From assembly GCA_004802705.1 (NCBI GenBank), contig SGPL01000065.1, positions 1 through 64,000 of the forward strand: 64,000 nucleotides of DNA, read 5' to 3'. Source of the DNA: Bondarzewia mesenterica. Its lineage: Eukaryota; Basidiomycota; Agaricomycetes; Russulales; Bondarzewiaceae. Under the pieces are notes generated by a model. That model had not been told where the DNA came from. It was given only the letters and a program-made list of their open reading frames with translations, and made no database searches. A program made the translations under genes and the position numbers. This document shows positions 21,904 through 34,400 of this stretch, one piece after another (positions within the stretch are counted from its first letter, which is position 1; every line of letters starts with the position of its first letter).

Positions 21904-23601
21904 ATGCAGCCCCCCACCGTCACAAACGTCTTCATCCGCACCGTTCACGACGCGCATCGCATCTTCTATGCCGTCTATCTCGGTGTCCTTCCCATGATCA
22001 CAAGGAGGCTCGACGTCAAGGAGCGAGACACCCTCCGTTCAGGTTGTTGTTACGCCTGGGAGGACAGAGGTCCCCATGCCATCACCGGTCTCGGCATCGA
22101 GCGATTTACAGAGGGTAGACATTGGAGCCCATCCCGAGTGCGAGAGGTCCGTCGTCCCACCCGATCGCTCGCGATTTCCATTCATTTTCCATGTTTCCGC
22201 CACAGGAATTTCTATTTTACTATGAGAAGTACGAGCCTTCAAAAACCAGAGGCACAAAGACGGGCGATGCGTGCGTCCTTTCCCTCTCTTCCCTCAACCG
22301 ACCTTTGCTGACGGTGCAGATAACGCATAAATCCTCTCTAGAAACACCGACGAAGCGCCCCCACGCGACTGGGATCCATTCGTCAAGCAGACCTACTCCG
22401 TTTGGCTCGAGACAGATCAGGGAAGACGCAAGTGGCATCTCAGTGCGTATCATCATCCCCTCCCTCGCCCGCTCCCCCTCATCTCCTCGTTATAGCCGCG
22501 TACTTCACCCAAGCCACTGTCGACCAACTCGGCACCGTCGATGATATTCCGGCTCTCCGTGGCCTCATCGTGCCCGAGGGTATGTTTCGCAGCTCTCGCA
22601 CAACCAAATCTCGACGAGGCGCCGGTGCCAACAACAACAACACCAATCTCAAAGCGGCTACCTCCAATTCAAAGAATACCACTTCGGGCAAGAGCAAAGC
22701 GGCCGCTGAACCCGCCCCGCCTCCCCCTCTCGCCTCAAATGAGGTCACAAGCTCGAGTCCTGCACGCACATATGCTCAATTTCCCGCTGTCCCCGATCAA
22801 AACAGTGCTCTACTGGCGAAAGACTACGTCACCCCCGTCTTCCAATCAATCCAAGCACCCGGTTATGGCTTCCCCACAAACACCACAGCGAGCACCCAAT
22901 ACTTGCCCGTCTCACAAGTATCTCAGTTCCCCTCCCAACCAGGCTCCTCCTCTCTTCAACCACAGCATGCCGCGTCATACACAGTCTCCCGCCCCCAGGA
23001 CGATATCGTGTACACCTACCCCGTCCAACCCACCTTCTCGAATTATGATTCTGCAGCCACGCCCTCCCTCATGAACGCCAACCCAAACTGGGCTTTGACG
23101 CCTGCAGATCACACTCCGCACGTCTCCTACGCTTCGTACGCCTTCGCGCCCACACAGACCCCCTTTCCTCACCATGCGCACTCATACTCATACCCAACCC
23201 CTCCCTCCCCCTCCTCCGCATCCGACTCTGGCTCCTCGCACGTCAGCAATCTCTCCGTCTCGTCCATTTCCTCTTCCTCCCCGACTTTCCTAATCGAAAC
23301 CCCTCCCGTCGTCGCCTCCGTTCTCCTCTCAACCTCCACCTCCGATGCTCCCGGCCCGCTCTCGCGCATGTCACACCCCAGCATGGTCGATTCAGCCTAC
23401 AGCACCGCGATGAGTGAACTAGACACCTCCATGGGGGACACCCTATGGCAATCTCCGCCTCCCGCGACGGCCGACGGCGAAGGCGCGTGGGACGGCGCAG
23501 AGAAGCTCGCACCGCTGCACGCCCTTCGCAGACACCATCCCTATCGGAGAGACCCGGTGGACGATCGCGCGCTACAAATTCTCGACTCGCGCGGCGCCTG
23601 A
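21904..23601 (+). CDS. WOPR-domain transcription factor (Gti1/Pac2 family)
   Basis: Exons 21,904-22,146, 22,206-22,270, 22,342-22,442 and 22,496-23,601 join to 504 codons. Residues about 1-160 form the WOPR DNA-binding fold: FIRTVHDAHRIFYAVYLG, RDTLRSGCCYAWED, ITGLGIERFTEGRHWSPSRV, then FLFYYEKYEPS, SVWLETDQGRRKWHLTAYF and VDQLGTVDDIPALRGLIVP. The remaining ~340 residues are low-complexity, rich in Ser, Pro, Thr and Tyr, as usual for these regulators. Fungal relatives (Wor1, Ryp1, Sge1, Pac2, Gti1) are switches of morphology, sexual development or secondary metabolism. The Pac2-like or Gti1-like branch is not decided here. It is the first intact gene beside the giant element, about 0.8 kb from the tandem array. 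Confidence 0.92.
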
Positions 23602-24816
23602 ACTCCGCGTCTTCTCCCCCCTCTCTCTGCTCGCTCGCTCGCTCGCTTCCCTTCCTCCATTTAAAACTCCCATCACGCCCGGCTCCTTCTCTCTCCTGTT
23701 TCTTTCTCGAATGATTGAGAAGAACCGGACAATTTGGGGTCGTGCGTGCGATCCGACGGCATTCGACGACGACGGCGATCACGATCGGGGTGTATAGTGA
23801 GGAAGAGAAGTCAAGAAAAAACAAAAACACCCCAATCTCCACCCATTCATTTCATTTGTTTGCATGTTCAGCCTTCGTATATGCCACCGATATCCTCATC
23901 TTTTCTTTCTTCTTTCGTCCTTATATGCTGACGTGACACACCGATCGAAGAAAATAGAAAATCGCGATTGATTCTCGGTCAAATGGATCGTCCTCGTTTT
24001 ACCCCTTCCCCCCCCCTTCTTTTCGGTCCCCACCCCGCACAGCAGCAGCTGACTCTGATCCCATGCCCGCCCGTGCCCGTTCTCGTCGATTTCCACCGTC
24101 CATACATACCACCCGGAGTCTTACCTATATCCGTTCACATGCCCACCCACGCTTCACAGGAATACCCCTTCACTTTTTCTCTCTCTCCACAGCTTTTCTT
24201 TTTTTACTTTCTTCCTTCCCGATTCTGTTCCTCTCTAGTTCTTTTGGTCGGATGCGAGGAAGGTTACGCAAACTTGCGTTGTACGAATATCATGATACTT
24301 AATAGCGAAGATCGGTCGATCGAATGACCGGTAAACGTGCGTTGCGCACGCTGTCTCTCAAGATCTCATGATGGACCACCGCAGGCGATTGATAGCGCCG
24401 AAAAAAAAAAACTCAAACTTCACGACGGACGCTCCGAATCCGTCCCACGCGGGTAAATTTATCCAAGCTTCTTCCCGAAGCAAGCAGCAGCACGCGTGCT
24501 GTATCGACCGAAACGAACGTGTGCGGGACGGAAGTATGAGATTATACTGAGCAGTTTCGATTGGACAAGAGGAGATGCGTAGAGGAAACAAAAGGTCATA
24601 TCTGTACAATGAGTTTTGCTGATGCGACGACGAGCGATGACGGGAGTAAGATTGAGGACAGCATGGAGGAAAAGAAAAAGAAAAAGAAACCAAGTGTTGT
24701 TGTAATAAATCGAGAGTGAGAAGACAGCGCGACGACAGATTGGAGGAGGCTGAGAGCAAGTAGGGGATTGCAGGTGACACGCCGATGACGTATGCGTATA
24801 GGGCGGCATTTCGTTT
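23602..24816. other. Intergenic region between convergent genes
   Basis: This stretch holds the 3' flanks of the WOPR gene and, read from the right, of the TFIIA gene. Pyrimidine-rich stretches (23,600-23,720; 24,150-24,240) and a short self-complementary GATCGGTCGATCGA (24,309-24,322) are visible. I see no gene. Confidence 0.5.
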
Positions 24817-26182
24817 TCACCACTCGAATTCGCTGTGAGAAAAAAGGTTAATAGACAGCAAGGCATCAGATCGGAATTGAGGTCAGTTCTAGGCTCAGTG
24901 TCGCTTGCACAGTGGAGTGGAGATGCGACAGATCCCTGACGTAAGGTGACAAGGGAGAGGACGTACCCTGTGCATTTCGCGAACAGATAGTCCTTGCCGT
25001 TCACGTGGATCATCCCGTCCTTGAGAATGCACTTCCACTTGTTCTTGACCCGCGCGACCTGTAGTTTGTTCCAACCATTCGGGTGAGTCCAGTCAGAAAA
25101 AACAATATACCAAAACGTAGCAGGAGACGCGGGGGACGGGGGACTGAAAACAAAGATAAATCATAAGACACCGCACCTTATCGTACGTGCAGAAGACAAT
25201 GTCGCTGTCCCCTGGTCCACCCTCTTCAGGGTCGTCCTCGCCTTCAGAGTCCGAATCGTCCAGGTCGCTGTTGATCGCCTCGTCGTCTGGCTTACTCGCG
25301 GGCTGCTGCACCGGTTGCGGTAACGACGGGTGCGACGAGCGCGGCGCGTACTGCGGTGGTGAGGGCGAGGGCGAGTCGGACCCGGACGACGAGGGGCCAT
25401 CAGCTTGTGGAATTCGGGCAGCCTGTGGCTGCAGTTGTGCCGATGAAGCTGGCTGCTGTGGCTGCTGCGGTTGAGGCTGGTATGTTTGAGGCTGTTGATG
25501 AGGGAAAGGAACAGCAGTGCCGTTCGGGATATTCTGTGCGCTATAAGGCCGCGCAGGCACGGACACCGCAGTAGGCTGACGCGCGCTGGTTAGAGGGTAG
25601 CCCGGTGGAGGGCGGAGAGCTGGTATTTGGGGACCTGGAAGGGCGGGGACGGTGTAATGCGGGTGAGGTAGGTTGGCGAGGATGTGACGGCTGTCGAGGG
25701 GCTCCGTCTTTATATGCGATTGTCCGGGCACAACTTGAGCTTGCGCTGGCACGAAAGGATTGTGCGTGGGCGCGTAATGCGGGTGTTGGACCATCGCGTG
25801 CATTGGATGAGGGGGATATTGGGGAGGGGTAGGCGGAGGCGGCGCCTCAAATTCCGCAACATGGGATGCGATGACTTTATTTTCCCATTTCTGATTTGAC
25901 ATAAAACGAGGCGGGTACGAGGACATCATTAGCGCGTGATGGAGATGAAGAAGCAAATGCCATAAACTCACGCTCTGCAATTCGGCGAGCACGTCCTCGC
26001 TTACACCGTACTCATCAAAATCGGACTTTATGGACGCGATAACATCGTCTATCACGGCGCGATATATGGCAGGCTCATCGAACGGAACCAAGGACGACGA
26101 TGTGATTTTTCAAGCGTCACCAAAACTGAACTACTACGAACATAAATCGCGGTGAGCAGCTCACCACTATCTTATTGGACAT
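24817..26182 (-). CDS. TOA1: Transcription factor IIA large (alpha/beta) subunit
   Basis: Exons on the minus strand are 26,165-26,182, 25,972-26,073, 25,177-25,890, 24,967-25,058 and 24,817-24,832, giving 313 residues in frame. The N-terminus MSNKIV joins PAIYRAVIDDVIASIKSDF, the four-helix-bundle part that pairs with the small TFIIA subunit. A long Pro/Gln-rich linker follows, then an acidic stretch (SDLDDSDSEGEDDPEEGG). The beta-barrel end is VFCTYDKVARVKNKWKC, LKDGMIHVNGKDYLF, KCTGEFEW, finishing exactly at the usual C-terminal Trp. TFIIA stabilises TBP on promoters in the nucleus. The first exon is only 18 bases and the last 16; both are fixed by the conserved protein ends. Confidence 0.94.
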
Positions 26183-26610
26183 AATTGAGGCTGCGCAAGG
26201 GCGTCGTCGAGATCGGCGAGCACGTCGGCGGGCGCGGTGCTGGTGGGCGGTGGCAAGAGGACAGCTTTTATAGAAGGTGCGTTCTGAGGAAAGGCGAACC
26301 ATTCAAACTCCGCCTCAAGTCATTCATCGTTCCCACGCACGGACCATACTGTGGCAGAGGATGATTATGCAAAGAGCAGAGGCAAACAGAGCAGTGAGTG
26401 ATATGATATGTGTGTTATGTACAACCTGTGTGCAAGCTAGTTACCCTAGCCAATGATATGTAAGTTCTGCGAAGATCGTAAATATATAGAGCACAGTTAG
26501 TTGTTCCCGAGATATCCAGATAATCGAAGTGAAATGGGACCTCATCCATCGTGTGCATCGTCGTAGCTAGCGTCGAAAGCATGGAAAGTGTATGTTCGGA
26601 GGGAAATACA
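26183..26610. other. Promoter region of the TFIIA gene
   Basis: About 430 bases between the TFIIA start and the stop codon of the SNG1-like gene on the same strand. No gene is seen. Confidence 0.5.
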
Positions 26611-28936
26611 TCATACAGACCGCAGATGCTGCTTTATCGCTCGTTCTCGCACGATATATTGGAAGATCGTCATCGTCACAAGAGAAGCTACGATCCACGC
26701 GATCAAAACGCCAAAATTGAGACCCACTATGATCGGGCGCGTAAGTACCAAATGCAAACTCATGTGGAGTACGAGGGGGAAGGATGATGGGCAAAGGAAA
26801 TAATTACGCACAATCATTCTTGGTATTGAAAACGATCGTCCGCACTGCGCGCTCGACGTTATAGAACGGCATCGCGTAGCCGTAGCGGTACACGCCCGGT
26901 AGCAGTGGTATAGGGAAGAAACACACAGAGACGTTCGCTATAGGGAACACGATGGTCAGCAAAGAGGGATGGACGAACGAGGAGGGGTGACTTGCTTATG
27001 ATCCATAAAATCAGGAAGAAAGGTATAAAGCGGGCGGTCAAGATCGTGATCATAGCTTCCACTGCGAGGCCGCTAGAATATAGATGATTAGGAGGATACT
27101 ATCAAGGAGACGATGCGGACGACTTACAGGGCAGACATCGCCAGCCATGATAGCATCCAGTAAATCACGAACCCAGAATGACCGAATCTGAGGGGAAATT
27201 CGATTAGAGGGTGAAAAATGGGTATAGATACACATGATGGCATACGTTCGATTGAATGGCACTTGGAAGGCAAGTGAGATCATAGAAAAAAAGCACTGAA
27301 CGAAAACGATGAGAGTCAAAAGTAAATAAATAAGGAAATGGATGAAACCCAGGAGACGCACAGAGATGTAGAAGTAGACGCAGAGAGGGATGACTATGCG
27401 GAGGAAGATCAACGAGCGGAACGAAAGTCGCTGGTCTATATGCGTGACGTCGGTGCGTGCGGCATTGTTAATCAACTAGAGGTGTAGAAGTTGCAAAATG
27501 TCAGGGGCAACTCGAAAGAAATGAACGACACAACCAACCGAGTTGACGAACTGTGCAAGCCATCACATCCATCAGATCTTGATAAAATGAGAACATAGCT
27601 GGGAAACACATACTGCAATGATGAGCAGGTAAATCAACCCGACGAAATCGACAGCAGCCGCCCTGCGAAAGATTCATAACATGAGCACATGACTAGCAAT
27701 ACAAGTTGCAACACATACACAGGTACATCGAAGGGGCGTGCGTTAAAGATGGTGTATGAGAGCGGATTTGTGAGTATCTGCGGCGCATTCGCGGCGAGGT
27801 TGGTCGTGTTCTGACCGCTCGACGCCAACTGTCGAGCAAAACCGGTGGCAAACGATCGAGACGTCCCGTCCATGAGTGCGACGATCTAAAAACAGAGAGA
27901 CGAATGAGCAACCGGTATGAATAAGTTGAGTAAAAGAAACACGAACTAATGGTTGGATGAGCATGTCGCTGCAATCAATAGTCTGTCCCGTGAATGGCCT
28001 CTTCTGGAACAGAAAACAACAGCCCTTGCTCACTATGCGTTCTCATTTCGCGCTTCCTCGCCATACATAGTCACAGCCAACGACCCATTATATGAGCCGT
28101 TGGCTGAGGCCACGGCATTGTTCAAGTTGCTTGTCGCATTGGAATTGACTATCGTATAGAAATCAATGACTCCGAAACTAGACGACTGTATAAATAGGAA
28201 GGACACGCACTTGCAACAATCACCCATGCATGCTCTTGCACTAGAGCATGTATCAGGTCGTCCTGGCCGTTAGGAAATTGGCTGGCAGTTACTGTCTCCC
28301 AGGTCATCGTCGTCGGCGGACCCGAGCTCGCCACGAAGGACTGAGTAACAAATGTGCCTATTTGGCCACCATCAAAGTCCTGAAACAAACCTCTTCTCTC
28401 AGTCACGAGACGGGGGAAATTTTAAAAAAATGCGCACCACAACCCAACCCTTCAAATTATGCGTGTGCTCGGGAAATTGCCATAGCGCTCCCCAGTATAT
28501 AGGTAGGACGGCCATAATCCAAACGGTCACAAGAAGACTCGAGGCCAACACAATTTTTAGATACAGTGTCCGTGCGCTGCTCGTAGATGCTTCTTTGGAG
28601 AAGAAGCTCTCCGAGAACCAGGCCTTATCATCGACGCGGTGCTTCGGGTCAAGAGTCTGACCAGAGTTGTCCTTCTGCCTCTGGTTCATGTCGACCATCT
28701 GGATGCCAGTGTCGTTGAAGGTCTGTACGGACGTCGAGGCGGAGGATGGGTTTTGCGCGACCTGCGGCATGTCGATATGACGGGGGTTGAAGATCGGGTC
28801 GGCTACAAGACAAGAAGGGGAGCCCGTCAGGGGTCGTGGGATGCTTGAATTGCAATGGGGGCGATCAATAATAGGTGCGCCTGGTGGGGACTGGGTCAGC
28901 AGTCTTCAAGCAAAAATATCAACCTGAACCAAACAT
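26611..28936 (-). CDS. SNG1-like (DUF3533) multi-pass membrane protein
   Basis: The start codon is in a 13-base first exon (28,924-28,936, MFGS) joined to 28,438-28,802, 28,211-28,379 and several further exons ending at the TGA at 26,611-26,613. After about 75 polar residues comes a membrane segment (IVLASSLLVTVWIMAVLP), then IYWGALWQFP, DFDGGQIGTFVTQSFVASSG, MTWETVTASQFPNG and SYNGSLAVTMYGEEARNENA. Four or five more membrane segments lie in the C-terminal half (FVGLIYLLIIA, SLIFLRIVIPLCVYFYIS, ARFIPFFLILWIIS, GLNFGVLIAWIVAS), with YGYAMPFYNVERAVRTI between them. The layout is that of yeast Sng1, a plasma-membrane protein linked to nitrosoguanidine resistance and lipid asymmetry. Internal exon borders in the 3' half are approximate. 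Confidence 0.88.
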
Positions 28937-29665
28937 GTCGTTTAAAAACCTGAAGAGAAGCAGTCTTGATCGTTGATCGAAGAAATGACGTACCTTCTCA
29001 AGCGGGTTGCAGGATATGTTTTCCTCGATCTCAGTCAGGAAGAAATCGTCGCGGTCTTGGGGCACAAAGAAAATGGTCAGTGGGGAAGGTTATTTGAGAG
29101 GGACCAGACAGGGGTGACGGTGAATTTAAAGGGGACCGAGGGACATGAGTCACTGTATTTATTCAGTTCATGAAGGATATGGACCAGGAAAGGGTCAGGC
29201 GGCGGCTGGATATGCTGTTCCCTGTCAGCCTCGTCAGCGTCTTGACGTGTTCCATCAGGGGATCTTCTCCGACCGACGCCGTGTGAACGCTTCAGTCGAC
29301 GTTAGGGAGGTCTGTAACCGATAGTGTCGAGCTCCAACGGCGTGGATTATAAATGCAAGCTTGTCATGCCCGGCGCAGTAGGGTGCGTCTATTTCATTGC
29401 GCCCTTAGGGTGGAGGTCTGTCGGACGGAACGCTCATCAGGATCGCGAATGGTATTCAAAATTCTGTATTTCGACATCAGAGAGCCTCTTTGGGGATATC
29501 AGCTATTGAGCTGATCTTCGTCTACGAAAGATTCTCGTTCTCTTTTCCTCCATTTCTTTTTCTCAGTCTTTACAGGTAACAACAGTACGTCCATCTAAGT
29601 ACATATGCGAAGGTGCGTAGACTACAATCGGCGTGCAAATCATGTCAATCAATCGTTACAAGATG
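28937..29665. other. Intergenic region, promoter of the SNG1-like gene
   Basis: A minus-strand open stretch near 28,998-29,055 (DRDDFFLTEIEENISC) ends at a GTACGT but has no in-frame start upstream and does not join the SNG1-like frame. I therefore leave it out of the gene. Nothing else is supported. Confidence 0.45.
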
Positions 29666-32395
29666 TCAACAGTCCAGAAGTACACATGATCCACGTGCCT
29701 TGAAAGCTCCAAGCTCATACATGATACAATCACCATCCAAGCATTCGCCCACAGCAGTGTCATTCTCACAGGGTGGTTCAAGGAGTCCGTTCATGATGGT
29801 GCCGACGACCTCGCCTCCTTTTCTTCCCTTCCTCTTCTTCGGGATCCCACGTCACGGGCCGTTGGCATACCGGACAGCGTCCTGAGACATCCAGCAACCA
29901 AGGATCCAGGCATTGTTTCTGAAAATTCCCATAGCATCAGCACATCCTTGCTTTTTGAACACAACGCTACACGGATGGAACTTACATGGAACACATGTCC
30001 ACACTGTAACAATCGGAGGGGTTGTGCTTCTTCGTCTGCATCCTCCTGACTCAGCTCCGACTCCCGCGAATCTTGCGCGTTGCCCTCCTCTCGATCACCT
30101 TCCTGCGCCACTGGCAATTCTTCTACCACCACTTCCTCAACCAGCTTGTCCTTTCCTCCCTCCTTGTCCTTGTCTTCTACTTCAATCCCAGGCCGCACCA
30201 CACGCTTCGGTTCGCCGAAATCCATCAAGCAGATCGAGCACGCCGCACGATTCTCTTCTAATCTGACAAATGGATACTCACCCTTCTCCCAATTGTCTTC
30301 CCACGTCAACGGCTCGCCACTGTCTTTTCCTTCCGCTGTCCCCTTAGCATCACCCTTTGCGGCCCTAACTTTCCGTTTCAGACGCAAGAATCTAAAGCGC
30401 TTCTTGGGCATCGGCGGAGGAGCCGATGGTTTGGGCGGATACAAATGAGCGGCTTCAGGGATGGTGAATGGTTTCGCTGGTTCATCGGGTGGGGACGGGA
30501 TATAGGTGACCAGCGGGATCCTCTCTACTACGGATTTTGGCAACTTTGTGATTTCAGGCTTGATGTAGTGCGGGTTTTGTAGCGGGTGACGTCCGAGGCA
30601 GAGCAAGACGATGCTATAGAGGAGCTACGCAAAAGGTATGTTAGCTGTCCTGATCAAAGAAACGGAACAAATTTTAGAAAGTCAAAAAATGGAAAGAAAC
30701 ACACCAGGAGAATAGGCATAACAATGAAGATGAAGAGAATCATCAGTATTACTTCCGCGATGGCGATGTACGTCATGCAGAGAATGGCAAATGTTAGCCA
30801 CCAGATGTGGGGAGAGGCGATGCGGTATGTATTTGTCGTTGTGAAGGCGAAGACATGGGCAATCAGGAACCAGGCAAGCGAAAACATCAACGAAAGACCG
30901 GATATTCTATGATAGAACGTGAGTCGCTACCTTGTGACCTTTGACAACCATTGCATCATGGGAAAGAAAATCACGTACCTAGTATACGAACGTGGAAAAT
31001 CGATAGGCCTAGGCTCTGATTCACGAGTATCGGCGCGTACACCACGACCGCTTCCCGTTATCGGAGACTCGCGAGGTCCTAGGGGATGTGTATTAGTTCC
31101 TTCATTGGAAACGTACATAGTATACGAACGTGGAAAATCCATAAGCCTAGGCTCTGATTCACGAGTATCAGCGCGTACACCACGACTACTTCCCGCTGTC
31201 AGAGACCCACGGGGTCCTAGGGGATGTGTATTAGTTCCTTCATTGGAACGCTGACCAGTCTCTGTGTCCCCAGATGCAGAAGCAGTGCCATTCTCTGCAT
31301 CGCTATGAAGGAGACCACTCTTTCAGTGCTCCCGCGCAGGCGCTCACAAACAAGCAGTGCATACTCACCCGGCCTCCTTGCGGCGCTTTGCACGCTGCAA
31401 CCTCCAGCGCCAAGTTGCGAGATAAAGATCGATGGCACAACGTGGAGCCCACAATGCATTCCAGACACCCAGAATCTTATGACAAGCCTGCCACTCATTC
31501 TCATCTGGGGAGACGGGACTGCGATGATGGGCAGCGAATGTGAGCAACACGATGATTACGACGATCTGCATATCCGCCGTGATATATCAGAAGGACAATT
31601 GAGATAATTCTGAAAAGAAAGGAGTTCACCTGGGCAGAGTCAACGAATACAGAACAACACCACGAGACGAGAGCCTCGCGGGGTTTGTTATCCTTGCCGA
31701 ACCCGAAAAATCTGTGTACGCGCAAGTACCACGGTCTCCTTGGCGGGGGTGCTGCATGTCCTTCAGCAGAAGTCATCTGTTGTAATCTTTGAAGATCTGC
31801 CATTACTAAGAAGACCGTATGAGCACGCTTCCATCGTTTGCCTCCACTTCCTCCACTTACTCCCAGCCATCCGTTCCCTCTGTTCCTGGATCACTTCCCT
31901 CTGTTCTTCTATAAATCGAATTTGTTCTTGCATTGCCCTATCGGATTCGGGAAGAGTTTGAGATTCGGACGGCACGGAATCCTGGAGCGGGTGCGTAGGC
32001 GGGGGGGAGTCTGTTGGCGCCGTCGGAGATGAAGATTGAGATGGTATATCCAAAGACGCATCAATGACACTTCCCACGGAGGCTAGCATCTCAAACCATG
32101 AGCGTTGATACTGTCAGTCAGTTGGATGCTTACCTCTCCGTGACCGATCTATCGTCAGGACGTCAGGACTCGGACGATCTTCACATGTGGATGAGGGCGG
32201 AACAGCCATTAACATAGAAGAAATTTTTGTCTCATCCCGCGACACAGATCGTCGTCCATTGCTGACCAGATGAATTGGCTCGGGTGGCGTTAGAGTGCCG
32301 TCTCCGCGTACGCCTTGAGATGGCCCTACTAGGCCAGAAGCGGTCGTAGATGCGGACGGTGGCTGCGTGAGATCGACCTCTTCAATCAACGCCAT
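29666..32395 (-). CDS. Membrane-anchored RING-H2 protein, probable E3 ubiquitin ligase
   Basis: The start at 32,395 gives MALIEEVDLTQ. A disordered N-terminus and a coiled stretch (RFIEEQREVIQEQRERM) follow, then PWYLRVHRFFGFGKD. Hydrophobic segments come next (IVVIIVLLTFAA near 31,560; GLSLMFSLAWFLIAHVFAF and WWLTFAILCMTYIAIAEVI near 30,760-30,900; LLYSIVLLCLG near 30,600). The C-terminal RING-H2 spans CSICLMDF, LLQCGHVFH, KQCLDPWLL and GRCPVCQRPV (30,240-29,850). An intron starting at the GTAAGT after CGHVFH splits the finger. About 70 acidic residues separate the first and second Cys pairs, an unusually long loop. The stop is at 29,666-29,668. A 46-residue tandem duplication lies before the second membrane group. 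Substrates are unknown. Confidence 0.86.
30973..31248 (-). repeat. 138-base tandem duplication inside the RING gene
   Basis: Copies 30,973-31,110 and 31,111-31,248 differ at few positions. In the gene frame each encodes 46 residues containing NEGTNTHPLGPR, RGVRADTRESEP and FPRSYT. The unit is a multiple of three, so the frame is kept. The 3' copy ends at a splice donor (AG|GTACGT). At the same place the other copy has TATGTACGT, which is read through. Confidence 0.9.
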
Positions 32396-33879
32396 TTTGC
32401 CAGCTCAGGAAGTAACGAGGACGTGCGAGCCTGGAGGAAAGGCGCCACGCAAAGATCGATTGATGAGCCTTTGTTATATATATCGCTGGTATTCAACCCG
32501 AACTCGGAGTTTGGTGGGAGATGATGTTGGATGTCTCCATACGCACGCCGCGTATGCCCAGACGACGAGACGAGAAAAAAAATGGTATCTGAACGCTGTT
32601 CCTTGCGAGAAATGGAGACTTCAGAACGGGGAGTGTGTACGAAGGGTATGAAGTTGCACTGACACGACTCGCTCTCAGACGCTCTAGAATGGGACGGCTG
32701 CAGACGGCTGCACCTGCCAGCCAACGGTGACGCGCGTTCCTCCTAAATTAGAGTCCGCGGCAGTGGCTGTCGGCGTCTAGCGGCTAGACCACAGGCACAA
32801 CTTCTTGTGGGTGCTTGTTTGAGTAGATAATTGACGATATAAGTTGGAGTAGGTGTTTAACGTTGAGTAGGGACGCAGATATCTGTCGGGGCCTGAGGGC
32901 CAATTTTATACTGTTATCGACTGAGACTAAGCTGTAACCGTGAAGTCGTATTAGTACTTGTGGCGCGCTACGAAATGGCCTATTGTACAGCCCCGGACCT
33001 AAACACAGCCTGATTGTCGTGGGATGAATGAAAGCGGTTTTTGGCAGATCAGTAATAGTTGAGCGTCCGCCCCGGTGCCAACGAGAGCACTAAAAAGCTT
33101 AATGAAGCAAGCGAAATGAAGGGTGATAGACATCATTCAGACGCTGGAACTTAATGACATGGATATTACAGCTGGTCATGGAGTGCAGGATCCAAGTACG
33201 CAAGCCTGAGCCCTATCAACCATATAGTATCTGCTCCGAAGCGTTGATGAAAAGGAATTGTGGACTATGATGACCACAGCCCATCGCAGTAACATTCCGC
33301 ACCCGCGCTCCGAATGGCACTCAATTAACGGGATGTGTGTAAAAAAAAATGTTGCCACGCAGGTTTCCGGGAGAGCACACGAAAGAACGAGTTATTGTGG
33401 TGGGGTTCGTGATTAAACGCATATTTGATAAGAATTCTATACAGATTTGTCAGGAGCCAGAGAGGACAGAAAGAACAACATCCAAGAACAAAACGCAGTG
33501 GCAATCGCGGGCACGGGCGAGCTTCGAGCGGGAAAAGCTACAGCAACCAAGGACGACAGCAGTTTGCATCAGAAAAATAAAGACAGTTCTAGCGCTCGTC
33601 TAAGAGCTAAAATCAGATTGTTTGTCATGATAGCGCCGTACGAACAGCGAAAGGAAAACACTGCATCACGCACCTGTGTGATGATTTTTTCCTAATGCCC
33701 TTTATTTTCCTGCATTCCTCCTGTGCATTATGCCCTCGCGTCGTGTTCAACAAACCCTCGTCATAAAACCGTTTGATGTATCTGATTTATGAATATGACC
33801 GAATATTGCGGAAGTGGTATGTATATGTGGACGGACAGAGCTCACCGAAGACACATCTCCTCTTTGAAATCCGCTTATA
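32396..33879. other. Intergenic, promoter of the RING gene and gene-poor flank
   Basis: About 1.5 kb with short random frames only. The first 100 bases hold a TATA-like box for the RING gene. No other feature is supported. Confidence 0.45.
32474..32483 (-). promoter_or_regulatory. TATA box of the RING-H2 gene
   Basis: The minus strand reads ATATATATAA about 80 bases upstream of the start codon at 32,395, a usual distance for a fungal core promoter with a short leader. Confidence 0.45.
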
Positions 33880-34400
33880 GATTTCGATTGTGTTTCCTCT
33901 ATCGAAATCATGCCTAAGATGCCGGAAATTAAGGAATCGTCAGCAGAAGACACGCTTACCTCGTTACGCCTCGCCTCTTCCTCGTAGACGTGATTCTGGT
34001 GGATAAGGAAGGGATCACTAAGCACAGTGAACGATATACCTGACAAGTACATCTCAAGCAGGCATGCAGCCTTATTGCCTCCGTACCCCGTAAATCGTGC
34101 GTCGCACCTATCATTCATCATTCGGTTTGATACCCTGCCATTTACTGAATATGAACTCGGACGATATTACCATCCCCCAGCATCCCTCTTCACAATGACA
34201 TATGGTTCGTAGGCCGACTGGCAATGCGTGACTTTTTATATCTCACCAGGTTTGGCTCTATAGAAACGTTCGTAGTCCGTGCTGTTGTGTCCTGGTTCCC
34301 ACTGCGCATGAAAGGGAGACAACGTTTTTCTGCCGAACAAGTTCCGTCGGTCGAGCTTCAACGGCGACCTCAAACAGTAAGACCGAGTCGAAGCTCGCGA
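33880..34400 (-). pseudogene. Glycosyltransferase family 49-like (LARGE-type) fragment, broken
   Basis: On the minus strand the frame reads SPFHAQWEPGHNSTDYERFY, RAKPGEI, stop, KVTHCQSAYEPYVIVKRD, then after a short intron (GTAATATC to AATGATAG) CDARFTGYGGNKAACLLEM and LSGISFTVLSDPFLIHQ, NHVYEEEARRNE. After another intron comes HNRNL, stop, ADFKEEMC. This is the C-terminal part of GT49-like transferases, where the GYGGNKAACLYE and HQ-HLYEE blocks are conserved. Both stops are TAA where relatives carry Tyr. The N-terminal part of the enzyme is not found in the neighbourhood. Such enzymes add sugars to glycoproteins in the Golgi; this one is very likely dead. Confidence 0.7.

Noticed and set aside
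28998..29055. Additional 5' exon of the SNG1-like gene
   Set aside because: Its phase does not fit the next exon and no start codon lies upstream; MFGS in the small exon fits without it.
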